A stretch of 64,000 bases of DNA from Leguminivora glycinivorella (taxonomy: Eukaryota > Arthropoda > Insecta > Lepidoptera > Tortricidae). The stretch spans positions 9,561,706 through 9,625,705 of the forward strand of contig NC_062992.1 in NCBI RefSeq assembly GCF_023078275.1. The letters run 5' to 3'. The position numbers and the translations under genes are program-made. Below the pieces are notes generated by a model that was not told the origin of the DNA, searched no databases, and saw only the letters and a list, made by a program, of their open reading frames with translations. How positions within the stretch are numbered: position 1 is the first letter of the stretch; the number at the start of each line of letters is the position of its first letter. Below are positions 54,757 to 63,708 of the stretch, piece after piece.

Positions 54757-57700
54757 CTAAAGAGACAATCAACATCATAAGATCATCACAGTTATAAGGG
54801 GACCAGTTAACGGCCCAGCCACGACATTGGTCTAAGCGCGGCAGCGGTGAGCGGCAGCTATACGTGTGAATGAAAAGTCCCATCGCTGTGTCTCGCTCCA
54901 ATATATGGCCGCCGCTCACCGCTGTCGCGCTTAGACCAATGTCGTGGCTGAGCCATAAGGGCGGATCCAGCTGCTAAATAGCTGCTTACTCAGGGAAGGG
55001 TCACGTGGTTGTGTGTGCCCCCTGCCCAGCAAAGTTCCCCAGGACCCAGGAGGGATGGTGGTCATAACCCTCATGAACCCCCTGGATATGCGCATGGCTA
55101 GGGTCAAGTCAAAATAAATAAATAAAATAAATAGTATTATAGGACATTATTACACAGATTGACTGAGCCCCACGGTAAGCCCAAGAAGGCTTGTGTTGCA
55201 GGTACTTAGACAACGATAGATATATAATATACAAATACTTATATACATTGAAAACATCCATGACTCAGGAACAAATATCTGTGCTCATCAAATAAATGCC
55301 CTTACCGGGATTCGAACCCGGGACCGCGACTTAGCAGGCAGTCACTACGCGCTAGGCCAGACCGGTCGTCAAGAGATGGTAGTTGTTCCGATGCGACAAC
55401 GAAACACTAACTTGTCTTCTAATTCTGTCGTGGTAGCTCAAACGGTTGTCATCTTGACTAGGCTCCTAGGTTTTATCTGGCTACGAAAGACATCCAACAA
55501 AGTGTCAAAGAGTCCATAGAACGTTGTTTCGCAGTATTTACTTCGGTGATTTGTCGGCGTCGGTAGATTGCCCCGGAACCGCCGAAATACATACCCTTCA
55601 GCCAGAAATCTGATAAGTACCAACCGCCATTCGATAAAGCAAACCGTCCAATTAGATGGCAAAATGGCTATAACGGCTCGGCTCGGAATGGTATAGTCTG
55701 TCCGACGGTTTAAGAGCTAAAAGCCATAAAACTTGTTACAATGGCATACAATGGTTAACAATAGATGAATAAAACTATGGAAACGGATTAAATCGCGTAT
55801 AATGAATTTAAAATACATCCCGACGTTTTTTTCCTCAGTCACCCGTTGACCACGAACGCTGTAAAGAGTTCGAAACGTCGGGATGTATTTTAAATTCATT
55901 ATACGCGATTTAATCCGTTTCCATAGTTTTATTTCATGAGTAACTATCGCGGTAACCGAAGACAATAATAGATGAATAATTAGCTTATCTTTATGGCTTT
56001 TGGCTCTTACACCGCCGGACGAACTATAATATCCGTGATATATATTGGATCTGGTTGTACTGGGGCCGTAGCCGAATGGCGTTTCTGTGACGCGAAACGA
56101 AAACGAAACGCCGCGAAAGTTAGTCTGGCTGTCGCACTAATACGCAAGAGCGACAGAGATACTTACAATACAATAAAATACAAATATTCTTTATTGTTCA
56201 CCAATATAACAAGATTACATTTAAAAAAAAGCACATAACTTTAATTAACTATGGTAGACAACAGGCGGTCTTATCGCTAAAGAGCGATCTCTTCCAGACA
56301 ACCTTTGGGGAGTGGAGACAAGACACAAAAAACAACTGATTTGAGTAGGTGATGCAGTGAGTGATAGAAAACGTCAAATAATCTTAATACGAATAAACAT
56401 AAATAAATAGGAATTAAAATAAACCTAAATATACCGGACATGTATATATAAATAAATACTATAACAACACAGCTACTTAATTAGATATTTAACAGCGTTT
56501 CGTTTCGTGAGCGTTTGCGCCATTCGGTTACGTAGGTACCCTGGGGGCCGATTTTTGAGTCTCACTGTCACTAAAATACCGGTTGAAAACGGTGAATTGC
56601 CTATTATTTTCAGTGACAATTTTCTGAATTCGAACGCCGTGAGACTCAAAAATCGGCCCCCTGGTTCCTAATACCAAAGAGGATTGAGTATTATAGAGAG
56701 GTACTGTCGAAGTAAAATGTGTAATCACAGTACATAGACTGCCATCTCTTGACACAGGCTTTTGAACCTCAGTTTTGACAATTTGGCCCATATTCTTAGC
56801 TTGATATGTTTTAAAATGTCAAATATTAATAGTAGCGCCATCTAGCTGAGCGTACCCCAAAGGTGTAATGCCATCTAGGCCACCGTACCTTTTTCTGTAT
56901 GGTACTGAGGTACGTTTTTTTCTTAGACTATCTGTCTATACGGAGCCTTTGCGAATACTCACCACAGTTCATGTTGGAGACCTCGACCCTGGGTACCTTG
57001 ACGCCTTCGATGGGCGTTCCGTCCTCCATGGCGCAGTAACACAGGAAGCGACGGCACTGACCAAATATTTCAATGATAAATAAGTTTAAAAAAATGTCTT
57101 AGCTATCTTTTCAAAGGAATACGCAGGTAAGGGACCAAAGACATCTCTTCTGGAAAGATTACAGATACTTACCTGTCATTTTTTGAAAGTAACTTTCTAT
57201 AAAACCAGTTCAGAGTTGTATTAGCACACAATTCTCCGTGTGTTAGCAGTAGTGAAAAGTATCATTTACGGACCAAATTATTAGAAAGAGCATAAATTAA
57301 ATATAACAAGATCATACCATCCCATACATTAAAATGCGACCGCCTACGAACGCGCTTACACTCCACCACACATAGATGGCGCCACAAAAAATTATTTGTA
57401 GATTAGCATTAAGTGTCAATTCCGAGCCGTAAATCTATGTCAAAAGTGACACTTAACGCCATCTACAAGTATAATAGAAAGCTACAAGATATTTTTTTTG
57501 TGGCGCCATCTATGTGTGGTGGAGTGTAAGCACGGTCTTAGGCGGTCGCATTTTAATGTATGGGATGGTATGATCTTGTTATATTTAATTTATGGAAAGA
57601 GAGGAAATTCAAAGTTGGGCGTGATGTTCCCCAAACCGATTAGGCAAGCCCAAAGTATCTTAAACAACATAGGTTGAGAGGTTTTACCCAGGAGTGGGAT

Positions 57701-60700
57701 GAGGCTGAGGATGATCTAGAATGTACAAAATACCTGGACAGGTGCATAGAGCCAGAGAGGCGTGCATTGAGGAGCTTCGTAGTGCAAATGCCCGTCTTGT
57801 CCGTACTTCTTCTTGAATAACTTCATTTCCCGCTTGCAGGGCTCTGCAACAATAGTCATGGGTGGTGCTGGTGGTCAAACCCAGGGAGATGCTGTCACCC
57901 GAATGAGACCGATGTAAGCCTAGCCTTGATAGCCATTTTCTCTAACACAAACAGCAAATAAATCATCTAGAGATGAATCAATTGTAAGATCCGGCAGATC
58001 GATAAATTCCTTGCCAAATAATTTCGCCTCCTTCCTTAAATTGACGGTACCCCGCATAGTGGGGCTCCTAGTAACCTTCTTCAGAACCTATTCTTTTTAT
58101 GACCTTTTTCGGAACAAAGACGATATTTGTATTCGCTATTTTTCCATCGCATTTACGGCACTGTTCCCTTACGGCCACAGTCTACAAAGTTGTTTTGTAG
58201 GTTGTGTAGTGTTATTGAATTTAATCATTCTCCTACCGTATGGCTCTTCTGGCTTCTGATTGCTGTTCTTCCGACTGTGAGCAGTAATAAGCACTGCGTC
58301 TATGTCCTGGAAGAACCATTGTCTGCACCAGCCTATCACACTCTGACTCTGAAGGGAGCCTCCTCCATCAAACAAGGAGTAATTAAACCCAAGACTGGCG
58401 CTAACTGGCTTGAATGAAAGGCGCATGTTGAAGGAGGCCTACACCTGAAGAGTAGAATTAGGCTGAAGAGAGAGAGAGAGAACCCAAGACTCCTACCGTA
58501 AGGCTCATCTGGCTCCTGACTACTCCTCTTCCGACTATGAGCAGAAACATGCACCGCGTGGATGTCCTGGCAGAACCCCTGTCGGCAGACCAGGCCGTCG
58601 TCACAGCCAGGCTCTAAGAGTTCTTCTTCTACCTATATGGAAAGCAACAAGCTCTGACAGTTAACCTATATATAGGTATATATCTTTATTCAAACGCCAC
58701 CATAAGATTAATACACTACTATAGATTCATATTCATTCACAAGAACTTCGTTTAATTAATGTCAAAACTCTGCTTTACTTCTACAAAAAGTCATAAACCA
58801 ACATCTTTATCAACAGGTGAAAATATGGGGTACATCACAAGTCTTCACTTAATTGTAATTTGAAACTGCATCCTGCAGGCTATTAGGTACATTTTTTACC
58901 AAATCATATTCTTACCTCAATTTCGCTGCTACCATTTTCAACGGACTCCTTGAATTCAGCACATTTTTGGTTTAATTCTGTAAAGACAGAATAATTAACA
59001 GATTATTTTATCATATATAGAGCTACGGAACATTCCCAACAGTTGGGTTAGGTAAAGTTATCCTATAAGTACTTGTATCTTTAAATTATTGATCCTAAGC
59101 TTCGGTGCAACTGCGATATGAGGGACAGTCACGCAGGCTAGTCTATTGTTTGTAGCGAGTGTATACTGACGGAATTATGAGCTGCAGTGGCCGCAACAGT
59201 TGCACTGCCCCCTGCCGGGCACGAAGGCGGCCGGGTGACAATGAGACTCAAGCTTGAGGGGGCAGCTGTAACCATGCCATGAGAGACAGTCACAGGCGCG
59301 AGTCTATAGCTAGTATGTACTGACGGAAGTAGGAGCTGCAGTGGCCGCAACAGTTGCACTGCCCCCTGTCGGGCACGAAGGCGCCCGGGTGACAGTCTGG
59401 CTCGTGTTTCATGGTAGGGGGGCAGATGTAACCGCGGCACGAGGGGCAGTCGGCGTCCACAGGCTCGTAGCGGAAGCTTCGGTGACTTCTGAACACAAAT
59501 ATTTAGAATGTGACGTATGCTATTGGTAAATATTAAATTTATACAAAAGCTTATGCATTCAAGCTAAAAATTCATATATATTTTTCACATATATTTGCAG
59601 AAATAGTAGTGTTAGGTACTTACACACCAAATGCACTTTTTGGTAGAGTTGGAACAGTCATCGGTACACCTGTAAAATGTGAAGAAATTATAGGTAATTT
59701 GTCATAGTAGGCATTCTGAACGTCTGACCAAAAAGGGTAGAAATTAAAAAAGGCAACATCGTAAATATTGTGGTCCTGTTTTCTCACACATAGTGATTTG
59801 AAAGGGATGACACTACAATGTTGCCACTTTTTAATTTCTACTCTTTTTGGTAGACTATAAATTGTAAAGAACTAATTAAACCCATCAGCATCTTACATCT
59901 GCGAAGAGTCTTGTCACATCGAAGGGCCCGAGACTCCTGCTCGGGATGCCCCAAGTATGGATTGCAGCCAGCTCTGAAATCTGCACAATATGGTTCAAAT
60001 AAAACGCTATCCCCCTTATTCATAAACGTACTCTAAAGTTATCAAGCCGATAAAGTTCGTTTGTCCTTTTCTATCACACCAATACGTCGGAAAGTGACAA
60101 ACGAACTTTTCCCCTCACTAGCTCGGAAACACGTGTTTTGTCCATCAATACCAGCGGGTAAAAACGCATTTTACCCACTAGAGGGTAAAGTAATTTTACC
60201 TTGAATAAAGTCAAATTAACTGCTTTAAAATTGATAAAAGTAGGTTAATCTAGTAATAAAGATGATTTACCACCTGTGGAACTATTGGAAGCAGTGATAA
60301 ACGCATTTTTTGCGTTGTAGTTTCCTCGCTATAGTGAGGGGAAAAGTTTTGTGTTACACTCGGGTGCAAATGTATTTTACTTCTCGTGTGTTGAAAAACA
60401 ACTTTGTCCCCTTGTATAACAAATAACTATTATCGGCTTGATAACTTTAGAGTACGTTTATGAATAAGGGGGTAAATATTGCATGCCTTTCAAAAGACTA
60501 AAAATTATGTTCGTTTTTAGTATTACCTACCGCTATAACTTTTTTAGAGAAACTACAGTGTAACTTAAAATTTAAATAGCTACTCATGACCTCTCTAAGG
60601 CTCCTAAGATACAGGCTCGGCTAAACTAGGCCCTTTGGGAACCACTGTTTTAACCCTTGTTGTAATATTTTTGCCTCAATAAACGATTTTCATTTTTCAT

Positions 60701-63700
60701 TTTCATGATGGGGATCTAGGTGCACCTAGGAGCGTGTCCTTTATTTAGCAAACAGAGGGCCTGACGCAAATTTGGAAAAATCGAAAACCGTTTCGATTTT
60801 ACGGGCCTACCATCGAATCTAAAAGTCGCAAATTGGGGACTTACCAATTGAGCTTACTGGTAGAAACTCCTCCGAATCGAAGTCGAATTCGTCATGTACA
60901 CAGGACTCGTCTAATTCTGTCAAACATAGATACAGTCAGATATCCATACTAATATTATAAATAGGAAAGTGTGTGTGTCTGTTTGTTTGTCCGTCTTTCG
61001 CGGCAAAAAAATGGAGATACCTAGTTAAAGGGATGGAGAGTGACATAGTTAGGCTACTTTTTGTCTCTTTCTAACGCGAGCGAAGCCGCGGGCAAAAGTT
61101 AGTATTTAATATAAAGACTATAAAGTACTCGTGTACGATTTCACAACTTCCTTTCTTGTCCCTGAGTGTTGTAGAAGTCGACTGTTGAATATGGGTTCAG
61201 TTGTATTATTGGCTGGTTGGATCGTGATAGGCTTAGTTTCCTACTAGTCAAATCAGCTTCTTTTTAAGAACTGTAAAACGATTTGCTAATATGGAATTAC
61301 TATGAAATACTGAGGAGTGACGTCACTCTATCGTATCTTTCTCTTTGACTTATTAAATAGAAATTTAATTATGTTTCAACATAGCTACTGTCCATATTTT
61401 TCTTCTAATTATGTGGCTCTTTATTTCGCGCACTGCATAAAATATTTTATTTTAAGTATGTGCCTATAGGAAACTTTATATGTATTTCGCTTTATTTTAA
61501 TTAATTGCTAAGAATAGCTAGGTTAAGATTGTTTTCCGTATCCGAGTTTTTATCGAATATCGTAGTGGCAGTGAACTTCGCATGGCAACTTCAAAATCGT
61601 TCAATCGTTCATATCTCGTATTCCGGGAGAAACGAACACCATGTGAACCTAGTCTAAGAGCGACAATAAATAAAACTTAACCCTTAAATGCATGACCTTG
61701 ACAAGCAATTATTCAAATTTGAATTTTGACAAGCTGACAATAGAGTCAAAAATGCATGATGCATATATACATCACTATTTAAGGGTTAAGCAGTTTCAGA
61801 TGAAAGGAGCACATGCTTTATCTACCCCTTTTGCATTGTATGATATACAGAGTGTACCAAAAAGGACACGTCAGACTGACACTGGAGGTAGAGCACCCTA
61901 AGAGGAACCAAAATAGTTCTACCGTTTTCGAGTTACTGCCAAATTAAAGTTCTAATTTTCATTAACTTTATACTCGTCAAAAAAATACTAGAAAATAAGT
62001 AACTGTATAAATATTAAATAGGTATAAATTTAACATCTTTTTTATGTTTGACAGAGATCTACAGAAGCCACCAACCTCGATAGAAGACGCACTCGTCACA
62101 ACATCTGCACTGTGAGTAGTCGGCTGGTATGAAGATGGTCCGCCATTTGCCGTACTTGCGATCGCAGTATGTGGCGTATTCCGATTTTGACACTCTTTTC
62201 TCCCTGGGAACAATGTCCATTTAGTGTTTGTTAGAGCTTGTAGGAAAAGGAAGAATTGACTGGACTATTTTGGCACAAAGTGAATCTTAGCCTCCGAAAT
62301 GAGACATCGCCACCTGGGTGGCTAGCCGAATGGCACAATCGCTCACGAAACGCTCACGAAACGAAGCGCTAGTAGATATCTATCTCTATCGCGCTTGCGT
62401 ATTGGCGCGACAGAGCCAGCGGCGTATCGCTTTCGTTTGGCGTCGGAGAAATGCCATTCGGCTACGGGGCCTGGTGCCGTAGCCGAATGGCATTTCTGTG
62501 ACGCGAAACGAAAACGAAACGCCGCGAAAGGTAGTCTGGCTCTGTCCCGCCAATACGCACGAGCGATAGAGATAGGTATCTACGAGTGTTTCGTTTTGTG
62601 AGCGTTTCGTGAGCCATTCGGCTACGCACCCTGTCCCGATCCTGAACAGCCTCTTGCCAGTCACTTACACAGATTCGCCGCCACACTGTTCTCCCAGCGA
62701 TAACTGGGTCGGGCGGCCACCAGACGGTCGACCCAAGAACGCTCGATGGAAAAGGAAGAAATTATTTTTTTACATTTTTCTTCATAATTCTTTTTTTTTC
62801 CACAACAAAAATAGTTATTTGTTATACAAGGGGGCAAAGTTGTATTTTAACGCCGAGTGTGGAATTGAAAAACGAGCAAGTGAAAGGATTCTATAGTTGA
62901 ACCACGAGCGAAGCGAGTGGTTCGAGAATAGAATCCCGAACTTGCGAGTTTTTTAACACACGAGAAGTAAAATACATTTGCACCCGAGTGTAACACAAAA
63001 CTTTTCCCCTCACTATAGCGAGGAAACTACAACGCAAAAAATGCGTTTATTACTACTTCCAGTAGTTCTACAGGTGGTAAATCATCTTTATTACTAGATT
63101 CACCTACTTTTATCAATTTTAAAGCAGTTAATTTGACTTTATTCAAGGTCAAATTACTTTACCCACTAGTGGATAAAATGCGTTTTTACCCACTGGTATT
63201 GAAGAACAAAACACGTGTTTCCGAGCTAGTGAGGGGAAAAAATATAAAAATAGTTTCTACATGTACAATTCAGTGGCAGACGTGGCAGTGCTCAATCTAA
63301 TGATACCCCACTTGAACTAGTAACTTGACTTTTACAGTTTGCCCCCCTTCCATTTGGGCCATGTTCTATAATTATAATATTTAAAAATAATAGTTTCAGC
63401 TTGTAGAGGTTAACAATGTTCATAACTGTTCCAAATTTCAAATTGATAGCATAAGTAGTTCTCGAGATATTTAGAAATGTGACAGACAGACAGACGGGCA
63501 GAGCGTCGCCATAAGGGTTCCTTTTGTACCTTTTTGGTACGGAACCCTAAAAAGGGAGGGTTCCAAAAGGTGGAGTCGTTAGCATTGCGAAGGTTTCAAA
63601 TCACGTTATAATAGAAATAATGAATGACATCGTACTTGCAGGAATCCCGGAACAGTTCGCATTCCGAAGTGTTGCTGAAATGGGCGCATTGCGGACACAG

Positions 63701-63708
63701 CTGGAAAT
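54623..63708 (-). CDS. Cysteine-rich secreted-type protein with thyroglobulin type-1 domain, 5'-partial, 11 exons
   Basis: Eleven minus-strand exons with GT-AG borders and fully consistent phases encode ~367 C-terminal residues; the start lies beyond the window. Domain order by eye: a Cys module (CPQC, then a YCDRK segment ending QCRCCDEC), a linker ELDESC, a second module (ADCPSC, then HPGAFVPDRGQCNCCGHC), a linker QLNQKC, a GCDDGLVCRQGFC segment, a basic SAHSRKRSSQ stretch that could be a processing site, and a thyroglobulin type-1 domain split over the exons at 57734-57843 and 56963-57056 (CYCAMEDGTPIEG core, closing NMNC). An acidic tail ends EDSKSV. The paired QCxCCxxC modules recall IGFBP-like or small protease-inhibitor folds, but I do not recognise the family. 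High Cys content argues for extracellular location. Function unknown; protease inhibition or growth-factor binding would be guesses from the domains. Confidence 0.85.
54809..54957. mobile_element. Palindromic MITE with CCAGCCACGACATTGG arms, copy 2
   Basis: Same ends and interior as 22180-22327 (GGCAGCTATACGTGTGAATG versus GGCAGCCATATGTGCGAATG). Confidence 0.9.
55135..55376 (-). mobile_element. tRNA-derived SINE, copy 3
   Basis: Minus strand: GACCGGTCTGGCCTAGCGCG, B box GGTTCGAATCCCGGTAAGGG, GAGTCATGGATG and CACAAGCCTTCTTGGGCTTA. The most complete copy in the window (~240 bp). Confidence 0.85.
55787..55936. repeat. Inverted repeat with GAAACGTCGGGATGTA
   Basis: AACTATGGAAACGGATTAAA with CGCGTATAATG and ACATCCCGACGTTT is mirrored on the right; arms ~60 bp. 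TTCGAAACGTCGGGATG resembles phrases of Penelope terminal repeats, but CUGANGA is not intact. Confidence 0.75.
56066..56536. mobile_element. GCCGAATGGC MITE interrupted by a retroposon 3' end
   Basis: CGTAGCCGAATGGCGTTTCT runs to GCGACAGAGATACTT at 56165, then CAATACAATAAAATACAAAT and TTCTTTATTGTTCACC begin a minus-strand non-LTR tail (AGACAACCTTTGGGGAGTGG inside); the MITE resumes near 56492 and ends GCGCCATTCGGTTACGTA. Confidence 0.8.
56548..56665. mobile_element. Palindromic MITE with GGGGCCGATTTTTGAGTCTC arms
   Basis: The left arm is mirrored by GTGAGACTCAAAAATCGGCC with CCC at the right; inner TTTTCAGTGACAATTTT completes symmetry with CACTGTCACTAAAATA. Confidence 0.85.
56678..56949 (+). 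mobile_element. Family A repeat, uninterrupted copy
   Basis: Starts CCAAAGAGGATTGAGTATTA, ends CTATCTGTCTATACGGAG at 56946, missing the last ~15 bp of other copies. It stops 14-17 bp from the donor of the thyroglobulin exon. Confidence 0.8.
56963..57056 (-). CDS. Tg1 gene exon: C-terminal half of thyroglobulin type-1 domain
   Basis: Acceptor TGGTCAG, donor GTGAGT. Encodes CRRFLCYCAMEDGTPIEGVK and then VPRVEVSNMNC: the diagnostic Cys-Tyr-Cys-Ala (usually CWCV), an ED-Gly motif and the closing Cys. A dispersed repeat (56678-56949) ends within about 15 bp of this donor. Confidence 0.92.
57289..57594. mobile_element. Palindromic MITE with ~95-bp arms
   Basis: AAATTAAATATAACAAGATC with ATACCATCCCATACATTAAA and GCGACCGCCT is mirrored by AGGCGGTCGCATTTTAATGT and onward; GATGGCGCCACAAAAAA lies on the inner arms. 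Confidence 0.9.
57734..57843 (-). CDS. Tg1 gene exon: N-terminal half of thyroglobulin type-1 domain
   Basis: Acceptor TGTTGCAG, donor GTATTT. Encodes (E)PCKREMKLFKKKYGQDGHLH and then YEAPQCTPLWLYAPVQ, with the Cys-x(n)-Gly-x(n)-Pro-x-Cys-x(n)-PVQ layout of the domain's first half. It joins in phase 0 to CRRFLCYC in the next exon. Confidence 0.88.
58237..58400 (-). pseudogene. Diverged tandem copy of the GCDDGLVC exon
   Basis: This minus-strand stretch repeats the exon at 58497-58632 (offset about 260 bp). Shared residues include FFQDIDAVLITAHSRKNSNQ (cf. FCQDIHAVHVSAHSRKRSSQ) and PEEPYG before a GTAGGA donor. The first half has small deletions and has lost the GCDDGLVC cysteines, though the frame through the second half stays open. 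It is either a dead exon copy or an unusual alternative exon. Confidence 0.7.
58497..58632 (-). CDS. Tg1 gene exon: GCDDGLVCRQGFC and basic stretch
   Basis: Acceptor CATATAG, donor GTAGGA. Encodes VEEELLEPGCDDGLVCRQGF, then CQDIHAVHVSAHSRKRSSQE and PDEPY. The RKRSS run is a possible basic cleavage site before the thyroglobulin domain (inference). A diverged copy lies at 58237-58400. Confidence 0.87.
58916..58977 (-). CDS. Tg1 gene exon: linker QLNQKC
   Basis: Acceptor TTTACAG, donor GTAAGA, phase 1 in and 0 out. Encodes (Q)LNQKCAEFKESVENGSSEIE. Confidence 0.85.
59171..59300 (-). pseudogene. Decayed tandem copy of the QCNCCGHC exon
   Basis: Repeats exon 59325-59488 with an offset of 154 bp. 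Reads CHPAAFVPGRGQCNCCGHC, then SS and an in-frame TAA where the intact exon has TAC. The donor GTCAGT is kept. Tandem duplication followed by decay is the simplest reading; use as an alternative terminal exon (ending HCSS-stop) cannot be excluded. Confidence 0.75.
59325..59488 (-). CDS. Tg1 gene exon: second QCxCCxxC module
   Basis: Acceptor TGTTCAG, donor GTCAGT. Encodes SHRSFRYEPVDADCPSCRGY, then HPGAFVPDRGQCNCCGHC and SSYF, with eight cysteines. A decayed tandem copy lies immediately downstream (59171-59300). Confidence 0.88.
59624..59669 (-). CDS. Tg1 gene micro-exon (46 nt)
   Basis: A short exon between acceptor TTTTACAG and donor GTAAGT. It completes the Cys codon, then VPMTVPTLPKSAFG, a proline/threonine-containing spacer joining the two Cys modules. 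Support is the clean splice signals and the only phase combination that fits both neighbours. Confidence 0.75.
59725..59851. mobile_element. Small palindromic MITE
   Basis: CCAAAAAGGGTAGAAATTAA with AAAAGGCAACAT is mirrored by ATGTTGCCACTTTTTAATTT with CTACTCTTTTTGG. Confidence 0.9.
59897..59980 (-). CDS. Tg1 gene exon: RAGCNPYLGHPEQ
   Basis: Acceptor TGTGCAG, donor GTAAGA. Encodes DFRAGCNPYLGHPEQESRAL and RCDKTLRR, two cysteines plus half of a third Cys codon. Phase 1 in, phase 1 out. Confidence 0.82.
60015..60474. mobile_element. TTATCAAGCCGATAAA MITE split by an insertion
   Basis: The arms CCCCCTTATTCATAAACGTA and TACGTTTATGAATAAGGGGG border the element; between CAAACGAACTTTT (60110) and TATCGGCTTGATAAC (60433) lies an insertion (ACACGTGTTTTGTCC ... 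GTGTAACACAAAAC-type) whose longer inverted relative is at 62815-63240. Confidence 0.8.
60845..60916 (-). CDS. Tg1 gene exon: acidic linker ELDESC
   Basis: Acceptor TTGACAG, donor GTAAGT. Encodes ELDESCVHDEFDFDSEEFLP and VSSI. Its phase and its Leu-x-x-x-Cys start match the later exon at 58916-58977, supporting a duplicated exon pair. Confidence 0.82.
60943..61102 (+). mobile_element. Lep1-type Helitron, copy 3, internally deleted
   Basis: TCCATACTAATATTATAAAT to GAAGCCGCGGGCAAAAGTTAG; the middle is shorter and the end is TTAG instead of CTAG. Confidence 0.82.
61236..61475. mobile_element. Dispersed repeat with AGTTTCCT/AGGAAACT ends, copy 2
   Basis: Matches 17817-18070 along its length, including GAAATACTGAGGAGTGACGTC and TTTTTCTTCTAATTATGTGG. 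Confidence 0.75.
61476..62075. other. Tg1 gene intronic DNA, nothing recognised
   Basis: AT-rich with no supportable feature. 61850-61930 (GTGTACCAAAAAGGACACGT) may be the end of an unidentified repeat. Confidence 0.5.
62076..62203 (-). CDS. Tg1 gene exon: first QCxCCxxC module
   Basis: Acceptor TTCCCAG, donor GTTGGT. Encodes EKRVSKSEYATYCDRKYGKW and then FIPADYSQCRCCDECVFYR. It is the counterpart of the exon at 59325-59488: both end C-x-C-C-x-x-C, a few residues, then a phase-1 donor. Confidence 0.85.
62321..62627. mobile_element. Head-to-head pair of GCCGAATGGC MITEs
   Basis: 62321-62466 nearly equals 31241-31386; 62474-62627 is a second, separate subtype in the same place, starting CGTAGCCGAATGGCATTTCT and ending CCATTCGGCTACG. 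Confidence 0.85.
62815..63240. mobile_element. Repeat with CCCCTCACTATAGCGAGG interior
   Basis: Runs from TTATACAAGGGGGCAAAGTT to GAGCTAGTGAGGGG and is the extended reverse-complement relative of the insertion at 60113-60430. GTGGTTCGAGAATAGAATCC is specific to this copy. Confidence 0.75.
63636..63708 (-). CDS. Tg1 gene, first exon visible in window
   Basis: Acceptor CTGTACAG, then (D)FQLCPQCAHFSNTSECELF and RDSCK, ending with two bases of the Lys codon. The donor GTACGA is weak but is the only one that keeps frame with the next exon. It starts in phase 1, so at least one upstream exon lies outside the window or was not recognised. Confidence 0.72.

Larger units (their letters stand above)
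54757..56962 (-). other. Tg1 gene last intron, repeat-rich
   Basis: Contains a palindromic MITE, a retroposon tail (54958-55134, ending in AAATA repeats), a SINE, palindromes, an interrupted MITE and family A. 55380-55780 shows nothing else. Confidence 0.75.
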
